A stretch of 35,569 nt of DNA from Bacteroidota bacterium (GTDB lineage: Bacteria; Bacteroidota; Bacteroidia; Bacteroidales; UBA4417). A model generated the notes under the pieces. It saw only the letters and a list, made by a program, of their open reading frames with translations. It did no database searches and was not told the DNA's origin. Shown here piece by piece: positions 9,340 through 18,919 of the stretch; the first letter of the stretch is position 1, and each line of letters begins with the position of its first letter. The DNA is taken from contig JAIFMH010000378.1 in NCBI GenBank assembly GCA_020048595.1, positions 1 through 35,569 on the forward strand. The letters are read 5' to 3'. Position numbers and translations under genes: made by a program.

Positions 9340-11031
9340 ATGAAAATATTCATCCATTATCTTTTAGTAATCTTACTTTCTTTGATAGTAAGACCTGCTG
9401 CAGCAACACAACTGTATCCTTTTTCAGGCAATACTGCTGAAAAGGTTGTGTTAAGTACCGATCGATCCATATATATTGCAGGTGAACAGATTCAATTTTC
9501 GGCTACTTTATTTAACAGCGAAGCTGAAAATATTGCTGCGCTTAGTAAAATAATGTATTGTGAACTCATCACTCCGAACGGGAAAGTAATTGCCAATAAC
9601 AAATTCTCAATCAGCAATTCAATTTCTTCAGGCTGTATAAATATTCCAATTGAAATATTTACCGGAACATATTACATAAGGGCATATACAAAACGTATGC
9701 GTGAATACGGTCCTTTATCATATGAATACAGACAAATAAGGCTAATAAATCCTAACCGACCCGATGTTTTATCAGCTGAAAACAATCAAACCTTACCTGT
9801 TCAGCAATTTACCCAGGTACAACCTGAAGGAATGGATAATTTGCTTTCTGTATTTCTGGATAAAGCAGTTTATACTCCCCGCGATACTATCAATTTCGCA
9901 TATGAACAAATAAATGGTTCAAAAGTGAGTATCAAAAGTATGTGTATATCAGTTATACCTGAAAACGCTAAATCTTTGTTGTCCAAAAATCTTACGCCAG
10001 AAGAAAAAGTGAAATTTATTCCGGGGTTTTATCCGGAAACACGCGGACTTTCGTTGTCAGGCAGACTTACAGAAGCATCATCAACAATTCCGGTAATTGA
10101 TAAAAAAGTTAATTTGTCAATCATTGGCGAAGGGCGCGATTTTATGGCTGTAAGAACTGACAGCAGCGGATATTTTTACTTTGCGTTACCAGATTATTTG
10201 GGATCGAGAGACTTATTTTTATGCGCTGAAAAAACACCTTCACAGGTTGTAAAAATATGGGTTGACAATGATTTTTGTACCACTCCAATCCATTTGCCAT
10301 CGCCGGTATTCGCATTATCTGATAAGGAAAGGCAATTGGTGCGTGACATGGCCCAAAATGTGCAGATTAACTCCTATTTCCAGCCTGCTGTGCTTATTGA
10401 CAGCCTTGGCCCGTTAAAAGATACCAATGCGTTTTACGGCAAGCCCACTACAATTCTGTATATTGAAAAATATATTATGCTGCCTACGCTCGATGAATAT
10501 TTTAATGAATTGCCCAGCCAGGTAAAAGTCCGCAAGCGAAAAGGCGAATCTTATTTTGCTGTGCAAGGTTCAGCCAATATCAGGTTTTATGATCCACTTG
10601 TATTGGTCGATTGGGTTGCGGTTGACGAACCTTCAAAAATACTGGCCGCTACGCCACAGAATTTCTCACGAATTGAAGTTGTTAACGAGGATTATTTAAA
10701 AGGCGGGCAAATTTATGGAGGTATAATCAGTTTCATTTCAAAGAAAGGTGATTTTGCAGGAATCGATCTGCCGTCAGCCGGCATTTTTGTTAATTACCGT
10801 TTCCTTGCTGAAAACCAATGCACCGAAAACATCAATGTTTCCAATGCCACTCATCCGGATTCACGAAATACAATTCTGTGGAAACCTGGTGTAAACATCC
10901 AAATAGGCAAGCCTGAAAAATTAATATTTACAGCGCCTGACACACCAGGAAAATATTCAGTAGTTATGGAAGGAAGTACAGTAAATGGAGAATTATTCTC
11001 AATTACAAGCCCTTTTGAAGTTAACAATTGA
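9340..11031 (+). CDS. Secreted MG2/macroglobulin-like protein with C-terminal TonB-plug-like domain
   Basis: 563 aa; signal peptide; VVLSTDRSIYIAGEQIQFSATLFN...GTYYIRAYTKRM resembles MG2-type segments; YDPLVLVDWVAVDEPSKILAATPQNFSRIEVVNEDYLKGGQIYGGIISFISKKGDFAGI resembles a TonB plug core. Starts 2 nt after the preceding stop. Confidence 0.8.
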   Translation: MKIFIHYLLVILLSLIVRPAAATQLYPFSGNTAEKVVLSTDRSIYIAGEQIQFSATLFNSEAENIAALSKIMYCELITPNGKVIANNKFSISNSISSGCINIPIEIFTGTYYIRAYTKRMREYGPLSYEYRQIRLINPNRPDVLSAENNQTLPVQQFTQVQPEGMDNLLSVFLDKAVYTPRDTINFAYEQINGSKVSIKSMCISVIPENAKSLLSKNLTPEEKVKFIPGFYPETRGLSLSGRLTEASSTIPVIDKKVNLSIIGEGRDFMAVRTDSSGYFYFALPDYLGSRDLFLCAEKTPSQVVKIWVDNDFCTTPIHLPSPVFALSDKERQLVRDMAQNVQINSYFQPAVLIDSLGPLKDTNAFYGKPTTILYIEKYIMLPTLDEYFNELPSQVKVRKRKGESYFAVQGSANIRFYDPLVLVDWVAVDEPSKILAATPQNFSRIEVVNEDYLKGGQIYGGIISFISKKGDFAGIDLPSAGIFVNYRFLAENQCTENINVSNATHPDSRNTILWKPGVNIQIGKPEKLIFTAPDTPGKYSVVMEGSTVNGELFSITSPFEVNN

Positions 11032-11160
11032 TAACAGAGATTATCGCTGGTTGTTTTGAGGTAGTTATCATTGGACTAAAAATGTACATTTACTAATCCT
11101 AAGACTTAACAATCGCTTAATGGCTTAAACTTCCCTCAAATGCTTTTCTCAAGATAAAGA

Positions 11161-11193
11161 TTTGTCGCGTATTTATATTTATTGATACATTTG
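11161..11193 (+). promoter_or_regulatory. Candidate Bacteroidota promoter for the thrombospondin type-3 repeat gene
   Basis: TTTG (11161-11164), 21 nt, TACATTTG (11186-11193); about 90 nt upstream of the ATG. Confidence 0.5.
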
Positions 11194-11282
11194 GCAGGAA
11201 TACATTATTCTATTTATTGGTTGCCTGACTCTCTTATTCCATACATAATCTAAGTTAACTCACTCTCTATAAAACCGTTGAT

Positions 11283-12131
11283 ATGAAAATAACATTTACT
11301 AAATTGCAGGTAATTATCGTATTTCTTATTGCGAATCTGTGTAACTCATCATTTGTTTTTTCGCAATCATTAACTTCAGTTGAAAAATCCACGGTGCAAA
11401 AAATAGTTATTCTGCTAACAGATACTGATGGTGATGGTGTTTCTGACGAAAATGATAATTGCCCGAATACATTTAATCCGACACAAGTAGATTCAGATGC
11501 AGATATGATAGGTGATGCATGCGATCATTGCCCGAATGTTGCAAATCCTGATCAATTGGATTCGGATAATGATATGATAGGTGATGCATGCGATAATTGC
11601 CCCAATGTTGCAAATCCTGATCAATCGGACTCTGATAATGATATGATTGGTAATGTTTGCGATAATTGCCCGAATGTTGCAAATCCTGATCAAATGGATT
11701 CCGATGGAGATAGGATCGGGAATGTATGTGATAATTGCACGAATGTTGCAAATCCTGATCAATTAGATTCGGATATTGACATGATAGGTGATGTTTGTGA
11801 TAATTGCCCGAATGCTGCAAATCCTGATCAATCTGACTCAGATATCAATGGAATTGGCAATGCGTGTGAAACTGTTGGAATTGACAATCTCTCAGATGCA
11901 AACTCATTTTTAGTTTACCTCGATCCGCATTCAAATACGCTTATTGTGAATGGAAAGGGAATCAGTAATATCGAAGTTTATACTGTTTCGGGCGAAATTG
12001 TTGTTAAAAAACATTCAAATTCAAACAGAACTTCAATAGACTTATCCAACAACGCTCCTGGTATTTATTTTGTTAAAACAACTACAAAATCGAAAATAAC
12101 AGTGAAAAAGATCCTGCTGACATCCAAATAG
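11283..12131 (+). CDS. Secreted thrombospondin type-3 repeat protein with T9SS type A-like C-terminal sorting domain
   Basis: Signal peptide; DTDGDGVSDENDNCPN followed by tandem DNCPNVANPDQxDSDxDxIGxxC repeats; C-terminal NIEVYTVSGEIVVKK...SIDLSNNAPGIYFVKTTTKSKITVKKILLTSK typical of Por/T9SS CTDs. Confidence 0.92.
   Translation: MKITFTKLQVIIVFLIANLCNSSFVFSQSLTSVEKSTVQKIVILLTDTDGDGVSDENDNCPNTFNPTQVDSDADMIGDACDHCPNVANPDQLDSDNDMIGDACDNCPNVANPDQSDSDNDMIGNVCDNCPNVANPDQMDSDGDRIGNVCDNCTNVANPDQLDSDIDMIGDVCDNCPNAANPDQSDSDINGIGNACETVGIDNLSDANSFLVYLDPHSNTLIVNGKGISNIEVYTVSGEIVVKKHSNSNRTSIDLSNNAPGIYFVKTTTKSKITVKKILLTSK
11454..11867 (+). repeat. Six tandem 69-bp (23-aa) thrombospondin type-3 coding repeats
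   Basis: Units begin gataattgcccgaatgttgcaaatcctgatcaa...; period 69 nt, six units read directly from the sequence. Confidence 0.9.
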
Positions 12132-12224
12132 AGTGTCGGAACTTCAGGTATATTAAATAGTAACTTAGCGATTCCCAAATCTGAAGCAACTTTTTATTTA
12201 CCAAACTGTATAATTCCAAAAAGT

Positions 12225-15056
12225 TTATTTGGCATTTACTCTGTTTAGCGCATCTTGCTTAAGTTTCTCTGCTTCGGCGCGGGCTTTGTTTAAAATGGCG
12301 TCGGATTGTTTCTGCGCTTCGGCAATAACTTTTGCAGCCTGAACATCACCTTCCTTCTTGATTTTTTCAGCACCTTTTTTAGCTACCAACTCAGCAATTG
12401 AACCATTCTTCTTCCCTTCGGCAATCAATCTTTTTCCGGATGAATCAGCAGCGAAACGAACTTCATCAGCAGCCTTGTTTGCAGAAACCATAAGCTTCTG
12501 GCTTTGCTTCTCAGCTTCAGCTATAAGTTTGGCAGCTTCGGCATCGGCCTGGGCTATCAATGTGCTGGCTTCCTCTTTAACTTTTGCAACAACTTCTTCC
12601 TTTTTCTTTTCAATCTCTTCAATGGCTTGTTTTTTCATATCTTCAGCCAAACCAGCCATAGCTGATTTTATTCCGGTTGTAATTTTAGGATCGGTAGCTG
12701 TACCACCAATAAGTATGGTAATTGGAACAATATCTCCCAGATTTACATTCACACCTTTTTTTGATGCATCTTTCACCAATCCATCCAAAACACTGTTAGC
12801 TTTAGCGCCAAATTCGGCCCGTGGGATATCAAGTATAAGAATAAAATTCAACACCTGGTCGAGGCCGGTAGTTCCCGAAATATTAGCTTTGTACGAGCCC
12901 AGCTTGAAATCCATTGGTTTCACAGTGGCTTTTCCTTCTACAACATCGAATGAGAGATTGATATTTTCGAGCGATGGATTTCTAAGTTTTTCAATTTTCA
13001 GAATATCAGCAATTTTGCCAAAAGTGTTGAGATTAACCAATCCAAGTGCATCCGAAAGAACCAGTCCATATGCCGAAACGGACGTAAGCTCGGGCATCAT
13101 ATCTTTTTTAAGCGCTCCCTTAAATTTCAGATTCGTGCTGATATCTCCATTAAGTTTATTAGCAATAGGCGCAAATTTCTGAATAGAAGTAAATGCATTG
13201 AAAGTCTGTTTCACATCCATATTTTTTACCTGTAAATCCATATCAACCAATGGCTTGCCAGGATTAAATGTACTGTACGAGCCTTTTAGAGCCATGGAAC
13301 CTCCAAGCATGCTCAGCTTTAATCCTTCGAGCAGCAATGTGTGATCTTTCACTTTTACTATGCCTGCAACATCACTCATATCATACGTATCGTAAACCAG
13401 TCTTTTAAATGATGTATTAAGAGTGATATCCATATTCCCGGGAATTTCGACAACAGTAAGAGCTGCAGTATCTTTAACAGCTTCAGGCGAAGCAGTTCCT
13501 GCCATCAGACTATTAATATCCATAAAACTGGACGTTGTTGTAAGCGATCCCTTCAACATTGCGTTTTTCTTCATAATATAAGGGATGTAATTCTCAATCT
13601 TACCATCAGCCGCCAGGTCGCTTTTCCCAATCCTCATAGCCAGCCCCGACAGCTGAGCGTAAGCCGGAGTAAAATCCATCCGGGCTTTGCTGATAACAAC
13701 AGGCTGCGGCACTTCTACGCCTTCATACACAAAATTATCGACAGTTGCATAGCCGGAAGCCTTAAACTGATCATACGCCCCTTTTTCGATGGCTGAAATT
13801 TTTCCATTGAAAGCCATATCCGCGTTTACAATACCTGATACTTTGGTTTTATCTCCTAATGGATACACTTTCGACACATTTTGAAGATTTACTTTTCCCT
13901 TTACCGTTGCATTAATATCCGGATCTGAAACAGGCGTGCGAAGAGCAAGTGTAATATCAACAGGACTCTGCATTATGCTCAGGTGCATTCGGGGAACATC
14001 AACAGTAGTATGATCCATTACTCCGTCAGGATTAGCAATTTTTGCCTGCAGATTTACATCCGACACCTTTCCCGGCAGACCCGGATAGCTGAACATTCCA
14101 TCAGCTACCTTCAGGTTAATAGCAAAGGCCGGTATTGATACATCGTTGTACAAACCCTTTACAAATCCATCGAAAGCCATGGTTCCTGATGTTTCTACAT
14201 TATCAAAATCCTTGGAATAAATGGCAGGGATAAGCGACAGAAATGCTTTGAAGGTATTTTCCTTTGCAGCAAATTTGATATCCATTTTATACCCTTCGTC
14301 GGGCATAGCAAAAAATCCGTCAGCTGTAATATTCAGATCATTCAGCCTCATAACTCCATCTTTAAAGGTAAATGTCCAGGTGGAAAGGTCAGCATTTAAC
14401 AATGTGGTTACTTCGCCATTTGATTTGCTCATGTAACGGATTCCATCGTAATCGTAAGTTATATCCCTGATCACTGCCTGAATATCCAGCGAAGTAATAT
14501 CAGCCGTCATATCGCCGCTCAAAGTTCCTGTTAATCCATCGAATGCAAGCATGGTAGGAATTTCGGCATCATCATATACAATACGCGCATCATTGATACT
14601 TACTTTATTCAGATAGACTCTAAAAGCCGATGGTTCAGTAACCGTATCGGCAGCCCCGGTTTCTTTCATGATATCCCAATTGACTTTTCCATTGGCTAAA
14701 ACCTTAAAAAGAAGTCGGGGTGAGTTTAATCCTATCTGTTTAACTTTATATTCATTTCCACCAAATACACTGGCCAGATCTAGAGTAAGTGACAATGCTG
14801 GTATCGAAGCCAGGGTATCTTTTTCAAAATCGCCAGAGCCTCTGACAATAAGGCCCTTAACATTTACAGTAAGATCAGGAAAATGACGAAACAAGGTTAC
14901 TCCTACCCCATCGAAAGTCACCACAGCATTCAGGTTCTTGTTTATTTCGGACTGAACCGCTTCTTGAATTTTGCCTTTAAAAACAAATGGTAACGCAATA
15001 ATTATCAATACCAGAATGCCAATTACGATGGCTGAAATTTTCAATGCTTTCTTCAT
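12225..15056 (-). CDS. AsmA-family protein with long Ala/Glu/Lys-rich helical C-terminal tail
   Basis: 943 aa; N-terminal TM (ISAIVIGILVLIIIALPFVFKGKIQEAVQSEINKNLNAVVTFDGVGVTLFRHFPDLTVNVKGL) typical of AsmA-like proteins; repeated beta-rich segments; last ~140 aa heptad-like. Confidence 0.9.
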   Translation of the reverse strand: MKKALKISAIVIGILVLIIIALPFVFKGKIQEAVQSEINKNLNAVVTFDGVGVTLFRHFPDLTVNVKGLIVRGSGDFEKDTLASIPALSLTLDLASVFGGNEYKVKQIGLNSPRLLFKVLANGKVNWDIMKETGAADTVTEPSAFRVYLNKVSINDARIVYDDAEIPTMLAFDGLTGTLSGDMTADITSLDIQAVIRDITYDYDGIRYMSKSNGEVTTLLNADLSTWTFTFKDGVMRLNDLNITADGFFAMPDEGYKMDIKFAAKENTFKAFLSLIPAIYSKDFDNVETSGTMAFDGFVKGLYNDVSIPAFAINLKVADGMFSYPGLPGKVSDVNLQAKIANPDGVMDHTTVDVPRMHLSIMQSPVDITLALRTPVSDPDINATVKGKVNLQNVSKVYPLGDKTKVSGIVNADMAFNGKISAIEKGAYDQFKASGYATVDNFVYEGVEVPQPVVISKARMDFTPAYAQLSGLAMRIGKSDLAADGKIENYIPYIMKKNAMLKGSLTTTSSFMDINSLMAGTASPEAVKDTAALTVVEIPGNMDITLNTSFKRLVYDTYDMSDVAGIVKVKDHTLLLEGLKLSMLGGSMALKGSYSTFNPGKPLVDMDLQVKNMDVKQTFNAFTSIQKFAPIANKLNGDISTNLKFKGALKKDMMPELTSVSAYGLVLSDALGLVNLNTFGKIADILKIEKLRNPSLENINLSFDVVEGKATVKPMDFKLGSYKANISGTTGLDQVLNFILILDIPRAEFGAKANSVLDGLVKDASKKGVNVNLGDIVPITILIGGTATDPKITTGIKSAMAGLAEDMKKQAIEEIEKKKEEVVAKVKEEASTLIAQADAEAAKLIAEAEKQSQKLMVSANKAADEVRFAADSSGKRLIAEGKKNGSIAELVAKKGAEKIKKEGDVQAAKVIAEAQKQSDAILNKARAEAEKLKQDALNRVNAK

Positions 15057-15108
15057 CTGAACAGAGAGAGTTAATATACAAACTTAACGTAAAATTGCGG
15101 TTTTTATT

Positions 15109-16191
15109 CTACAACCGTGACGACCGGTTTCGAAGTAAATGATCAGCTATGACCAGTGCAGCCATGGCTTCTACAATGGGAACTGCGCGGGGAACAACCA
15201 CAACATCATGCCTTCCTTTGGCAGCCAGCACAATATTTTCGCCCTTGTTATTAACCGAAGGCTGTGATTGCAGAATAGTTGCTATCGGTTTAAATGCTAC
15301 CTTGAAAACGATATCGCTTCCGTTACTGATCCCGCCCTGGATTCCGCCTGAATGGTTGGTTGCAGTTTTTATTCCGCCTTCGCCATTGGAAACAAAAATA
15401 TCGTTATGCGTAGAACCTCGCATGGAAGGTGCATTAAAACCTTCGCCGTATTCAAATCCTTTCGCAGTATTAATACTCATGGCAGCTTTGGCAAGATCGG
15501 CCTGGAGTTTATCAAATACCGGCTCACCCAATCCCGGAGGAACACCGTTAATAATGCAGGTGATTGTACCACCGGTTGTATCACCTTCCAGTTTGAGTTT
15601 TGTGATGAGTTCAATCATTTTATCCGATGCTTCAGTATCAGGACAACGGACCGGACTATTTTCAATTTCATCAAGCTGATCAATTGTGAAGTCGCGGCTT
15701 GCATTCACTTCACCGATGCTGCTTACATACGCTTTAACCTGGATACCTGAATTTTGGAGCAGGAGTTTTGCAACAGCACCACCGGCAACGCGCGAAAGCG
15801 TTTCGCGGGCCGAAGAGCGGCCACCTCCGCGATAATCGCGGAATCCGTATTTGCTGTCGTATGTATAATCAGCATGCGAAGGACGGTATGCATCTTTCAG
15901 GTGATCATAATCAAAACTATGATGATCTTTATTCCTGATTTCAAAAGCAATAGGCGATCCGGTTGACCTGCCTTCGAAAACTCCTGAGAGTATCTCAATC
16001 GTATCACTTTCATCGCGGGGAGAAGTCATGGCTGACTGCCCGGGCCGACGGCGATTGAGTTCATTTTGAATAAATTCCAGATCGATTACCAGCCCTGCAG
16101 GGCATCCATCAATAATACCGCCAAGGGCGATTCCGTGCGACTCACCAAAAGTGGTAAGCCTGAATATGGTTCCGAATGTGTTTGCTGACAT
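15109..16191 (-). CDS. aroC: Chorismate synthase
   Basis: [34 protein letters not shown]...[17 protein letters not shown]...[10 protein letters not shown]...[21 protein letters not shown]; signature motifs of AroC. Start chosen at the internal Met at 16191, not the ORF-track start at 16236. Confidence 0.97.
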   Translation of the reverse strand: MSANTFGTIFRLTTFGESHGIALGGIIDGCPAGLVIDLEFIQNELNRRRPGQSAMTSPRDESDTIEILSGVFEGRSTGSPIAFEIRNKDHHSFDYDHLKDAYRPSHADYTYDSKYGFRDYRGGGRSSARETLSRVAGGAVAKLLLQNSGIQVKAYVSSIGEVNASRDFTIDQLDEIENSPVRCPDTEASDKMIELITKLKLEGDTTGGTITCIINGVPPGLGEPVFDKLQADLAKAAMSINTAKGFEYGEGFNAPSMRGSTHNDIFVSNGEGGIKTATNHSGGIQGGISNGSDIVFKVAFKPIATILQSQPSVNNKGENIVLAAKGRHDVVVVPRAVPIVEAMAALVIADHLLRNRSSRL

Positions 16192-16292
16192 TGTACAAAG
16201 GTAAGTATAATATAGAATCACAGAATAAAGATCCAAATGATGATTCTGATATTTTAACTATTAAACCAACTTACTTCAGGAAAAATGGCGCT

Positions 16293-16317
16293 AAAAAAAG
16301 CCCCTTCCGGGGCTTTT
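16293..16317 (-). terminator. Rho-independent terminator downstream of the DUF349 gene
   Basis: AAAAGCCCC-ttcc-GGGGCTTTT inverted repeat; on the - strand followed by a T run (complement of 16293-16299). Confidence 0.85.
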
Positions 16318-16323
16318 CAAATT

Positions 16324-18684
16324 TTATTGTTGATCTTTTGCAACGTTTCTGAGGATTTTCGCTTTTGCTTCGAGCGAAGCAAGCTCCTCTTTGGCCCGCG
16401 CAATCTTGGCTTCAAATTCAGCCTTTAGAAGGTTGGCTTGCTTTGATTTTGCAAAGAATCCGATATTGTTTTCCCAAAGCAGAATTTCTTCCTTCAGACT
16501 ATCAATTTTGAACTGAAGTCCATTGCGCTCGCGGTTAATTATCCGGCCGGCATCCGGTTGGTCTTTTACATTTTCGTAACGCGAACGATAATTCATCTGG
16601 CTGGCTTCCTGCGAATCCACCTTCAGTTTATCATAAATTTTGTTTACGGCAGCTTTAAATTCAGCCTGAATACGGTCCTTTTCTTTAATAGGAACATGGC
16701 CGGTATCCATCCATTGACGCTGCAGTTCTTTCACTTTTGACAAACTCTCCTGGCGATTTTCGCTGTATTCGAAAGCATTCAGCTTGCTGATGATATCAAG
16801 TTTTATCTGTAGATTTCCACCTTCACTCGCCTGTAATCCTTTGAAATATTCATTCTTGGTGTTAAAGAATTCATCACAGGCGATACGGAAGCGTTTCCAG
16901 ATTTTCTCACTGTGTTTACGAGGTACAGGGCCAATTTTTTTCCATTCATCCTGTAACTTAATAAGTTCGCGTGATGAATTCTTCCAGTCATTGCTAAGCT
17001 TATGTGATTCAGCCTGGAGGCAGAGTTCTACTTTCAGATTATAATTGTTGAGCTGCTGATCTTTCAGTTTACTGAAATACTCCTTTTTGTTTGAAAAATA
17101 AAGATCAAGCTGGGCTTTGAAACGATTCCAGATTTCGTTGTTGACTTTTTGCGGAGCTTGTCCAACAGATTTCCACAACTTAAGTAATTCATTTACCTGG
17201 TTTGTGCTGTCCTGCCATTGCTTGATAGAGTTAAACTCGGTAGCAACAAGTTGTTCCGCTTTTTCACAAAGCAATACTTTGGCAGCCAGATTTGCTTCAA
17301 GATCGCCTTGTATTTGTTTGTAGAATTCGTGGCGACGGTCGTTAATTTTTTCAGTAGCCGTTTTAAAACGATCCCAAACTTCTTCGCGTTTATCCTGCGC
17401 TACCGGACCAACCTCTTTCCACTCTTCGTGAAGTTCCTGTAAGCGCTTGAATGATTGCGTAATAGAAGGCTCCAGAACAAGTTCCTCGGCTTTTTCGCAC
17501 AATTCAATTTTACGCTCCAGGTTTTTGCGCAGATCAAGGTCTTTTAGTTCCTTGTTGATTTTAACCTTATCGAAAAATTTCTCGATAAGGAAATGATAAT
17601 TCTGCCACAAACCCTGGGCTTCGGTTTTGGGAACCATCCCAATACCTTTCCAAAGATCCTGCAACGCTTTAAATTCGTCGTATGTTTTTTTAAGTGTTTC
17701 TTCCGAGTTGATCAATACTTTCAACTCATCCAGAATTTTCTTTTTGGCTTCAAGATTCTGAATTTTAATCTTTTCCTGATCCTCAGTGAAACGGAATTTG
17801 TTATGTTTATATATGCCAAAAGCAGCTTTAAAGCGTTCCTCCAGCGGATCAACAACTTCAAAATTTTCAGCTTCTTCGCTGGCTACTGCAGTCTGATACA
17901 GTTCCTGGCGTTCCTTGTTGGCAATAGCCAGGTAAGCAACTTTAATCTGGGCAACTTTTGATTTTATTTCATTAACATCCTCATTCTGCACAGTTTCTTC
18001 GAGCAGGGATACCAGTTGTTCGCGGTCCATGTGACCATAATCAATATCAACTGATTCTGCAGCAGCAACTTCAGCTTCTATTACGGCATCAATAGCATCG
18101 GCATCATCTGTATTTTCAGCCAAAGTAGTTTCCGGTTCTGTTACTGTTTCAGCAACAACTTCAGGTTCTTCAACCGCAACGGGTTCTGTAACCACTTCTG
18201 CAACTGACTCAGCAACTACTTCGGATTCTTCAATCGCAACGGGTTCTGTAACCACTTCTGCAACTGACTCCGCAACTACTTCTGGTTCCACAACAGCAAC
18301 AGGCTCAGCTACCACTTCATCAGGTTCACTAATAACAGCAGAATCAACAGTAACTTCAGGCTCCGAAACCACTTCTGGTTCAACAGCAATTAAAGTTTCC
18401 ACAACTGCTTCGGGTGTTATAACTGTTTCGGCTGGCAGCGATTCTGTGGTAGGAATTGCTTCTGATTCCGTTGAAACTTCAACATCTGTCTCCGTTTGAC
18501 CGACAACTTCAGCTTGGGTATCTGGTTGAGCAGGTACCTGGATTTCTGATTCTTCAGCAGCGGTTACAACTGGTGATGATGATTCGTCAACTGTGTTTAC
18601 AGCATTTTCCTGCTGTGAATTCTCCTCCTGGTTAAGCGATACTGCTTTCTCAGGATTTTGATCGGGATGTTTGGTGGATTCCAT
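16324..18684 (-). CDS. DUF349 domain-repeat protein with acidic Val/Glu/Pro-rich N-terminal region
   Basis: Five L..xW...G.vP......lW.rF-type units (e.g. LHEEWKEVGPVAQDKREEVWDRFKTA, LQDEWKKIGPVPRKHSEKIWKRFRIA) typical of DUF349; N-terminal ~200 aa low complexity. Confidence 0.92.
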   Translation of the reverse strand: MESTKHPDQNPEKAVSLNQEENSQQENAVNTVDESSSPVVTAAEESEIQVPAQPDTQAEVVGQTETDVEVSTESEAIPTTESLPAETVITPEAVVETLIAVEPEVVSEPEVTVDSAVISEPDEVVAEPVAVVEPEVVAESVAEVVTEPVAIEESEVVAESVAEVVTEPVAVEEPEVVAETVTEPETTLAENTDDADAIDAVIEAEVAAAESVDIDYGHMDREQLVSLLEETVQNEDVNEIKSKVAQIKVAYLAIANKERQELYQTAVASEEAENFEVVDPLEERFKAAFGIYKHNKFRFTEDQEKIKIQNLEAKKKILDELKVLINSEETLKKTYDEFKALQDLWKGIGMVPKTEAQGLWQNYHFLIEKFFDKVKINKELKDLDLRKNLERKIELCEKAEELVLEPSITQSFKRLQELHEEWKEVGPVAQDKREEVWDRFKTATEKINDRRHEFYKQIQGDLEANLAAKVLLCEKAEQLVATEFNSIKQWQDSTNQVNELLKLWKSVGQAPQKVNNEIWNRFKAQLDLYFSNKKEYFSKLKDQQLNNYNLKVELCLQAESHKLSNDWKNSSRELIKLQDEWKKIGPVPRKHSEKIWKRFRIACDEFFNTKNEYFKGLQASEGGNLQIKLDIISKLNAFEYSENRQESLSKVKELQRQWMDTGHVPIKEKDRIQAEFKAAVNKIYDKLKVDSQEASQMNYRSRYENVKDQPDAGRIINRERNGLQFKIDSLKEEILLWENNIGFFAKSKQANLLKAEFEAKIARAKEELASLEAKAKILRNVAKDQQ
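18131..18310. repeat. Tandem ~60-bp imperfect repeat inside the DUF349 gene
   Basis: 18181-18240 and 18241-18300 both begin gggttctgtaaccacttctgcaactgactc.gcaactact; a weaker third copy precedes. Encodes (E)PVA.EE.EVVAESVAEVVT units. Confidence 0.8.
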
Positions 18685-18919
18685 CTGTTAATGAGTTAGT
18701 AATTAAACTATTGATCGGGATTAAGTAAACCCGCTATTTCATTTAAAAAGCGGTAGGTATGTGCGTTTTTCTTTCGAAAAAGGTCAGTAAATTAGAATTC
18801 CCTTTCAATTAAAGGGACTGCAAATTTAACAACATTTCGTTAAGTAGGTCATTTAATCGTAAATAGATTCATGAAATCATATATCCGATTCTTAATGCTG
18901 CATATTGCATTGAATGTGG

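Noticed and set aside
11473-11820. Antisense ORFs 11473-11820 and 11493-11762 with repeated peptides
   Set aside because: Shadow frames of the 69-bp TSP3 coding repeat; periodicity comes from the sense gene.
11454-11867. Regularly spaced repeats as a possible CRISPR array
   Set aside because: Period 69 nt with no unique spacers, and the repeats are in frame and encode TSP3 units.
12358-13182. 274-aa + strand ORF opposite the AsmA-like gene
   Set aside because: Ser/Phe/Ala-rich shadow ORF over the coding repeats of the - strand gene; no start context or family.
15149-15966. + strand ORFs over aroC
   Set aside because: Antisense to a universally conserved gene; shadow ORFs.
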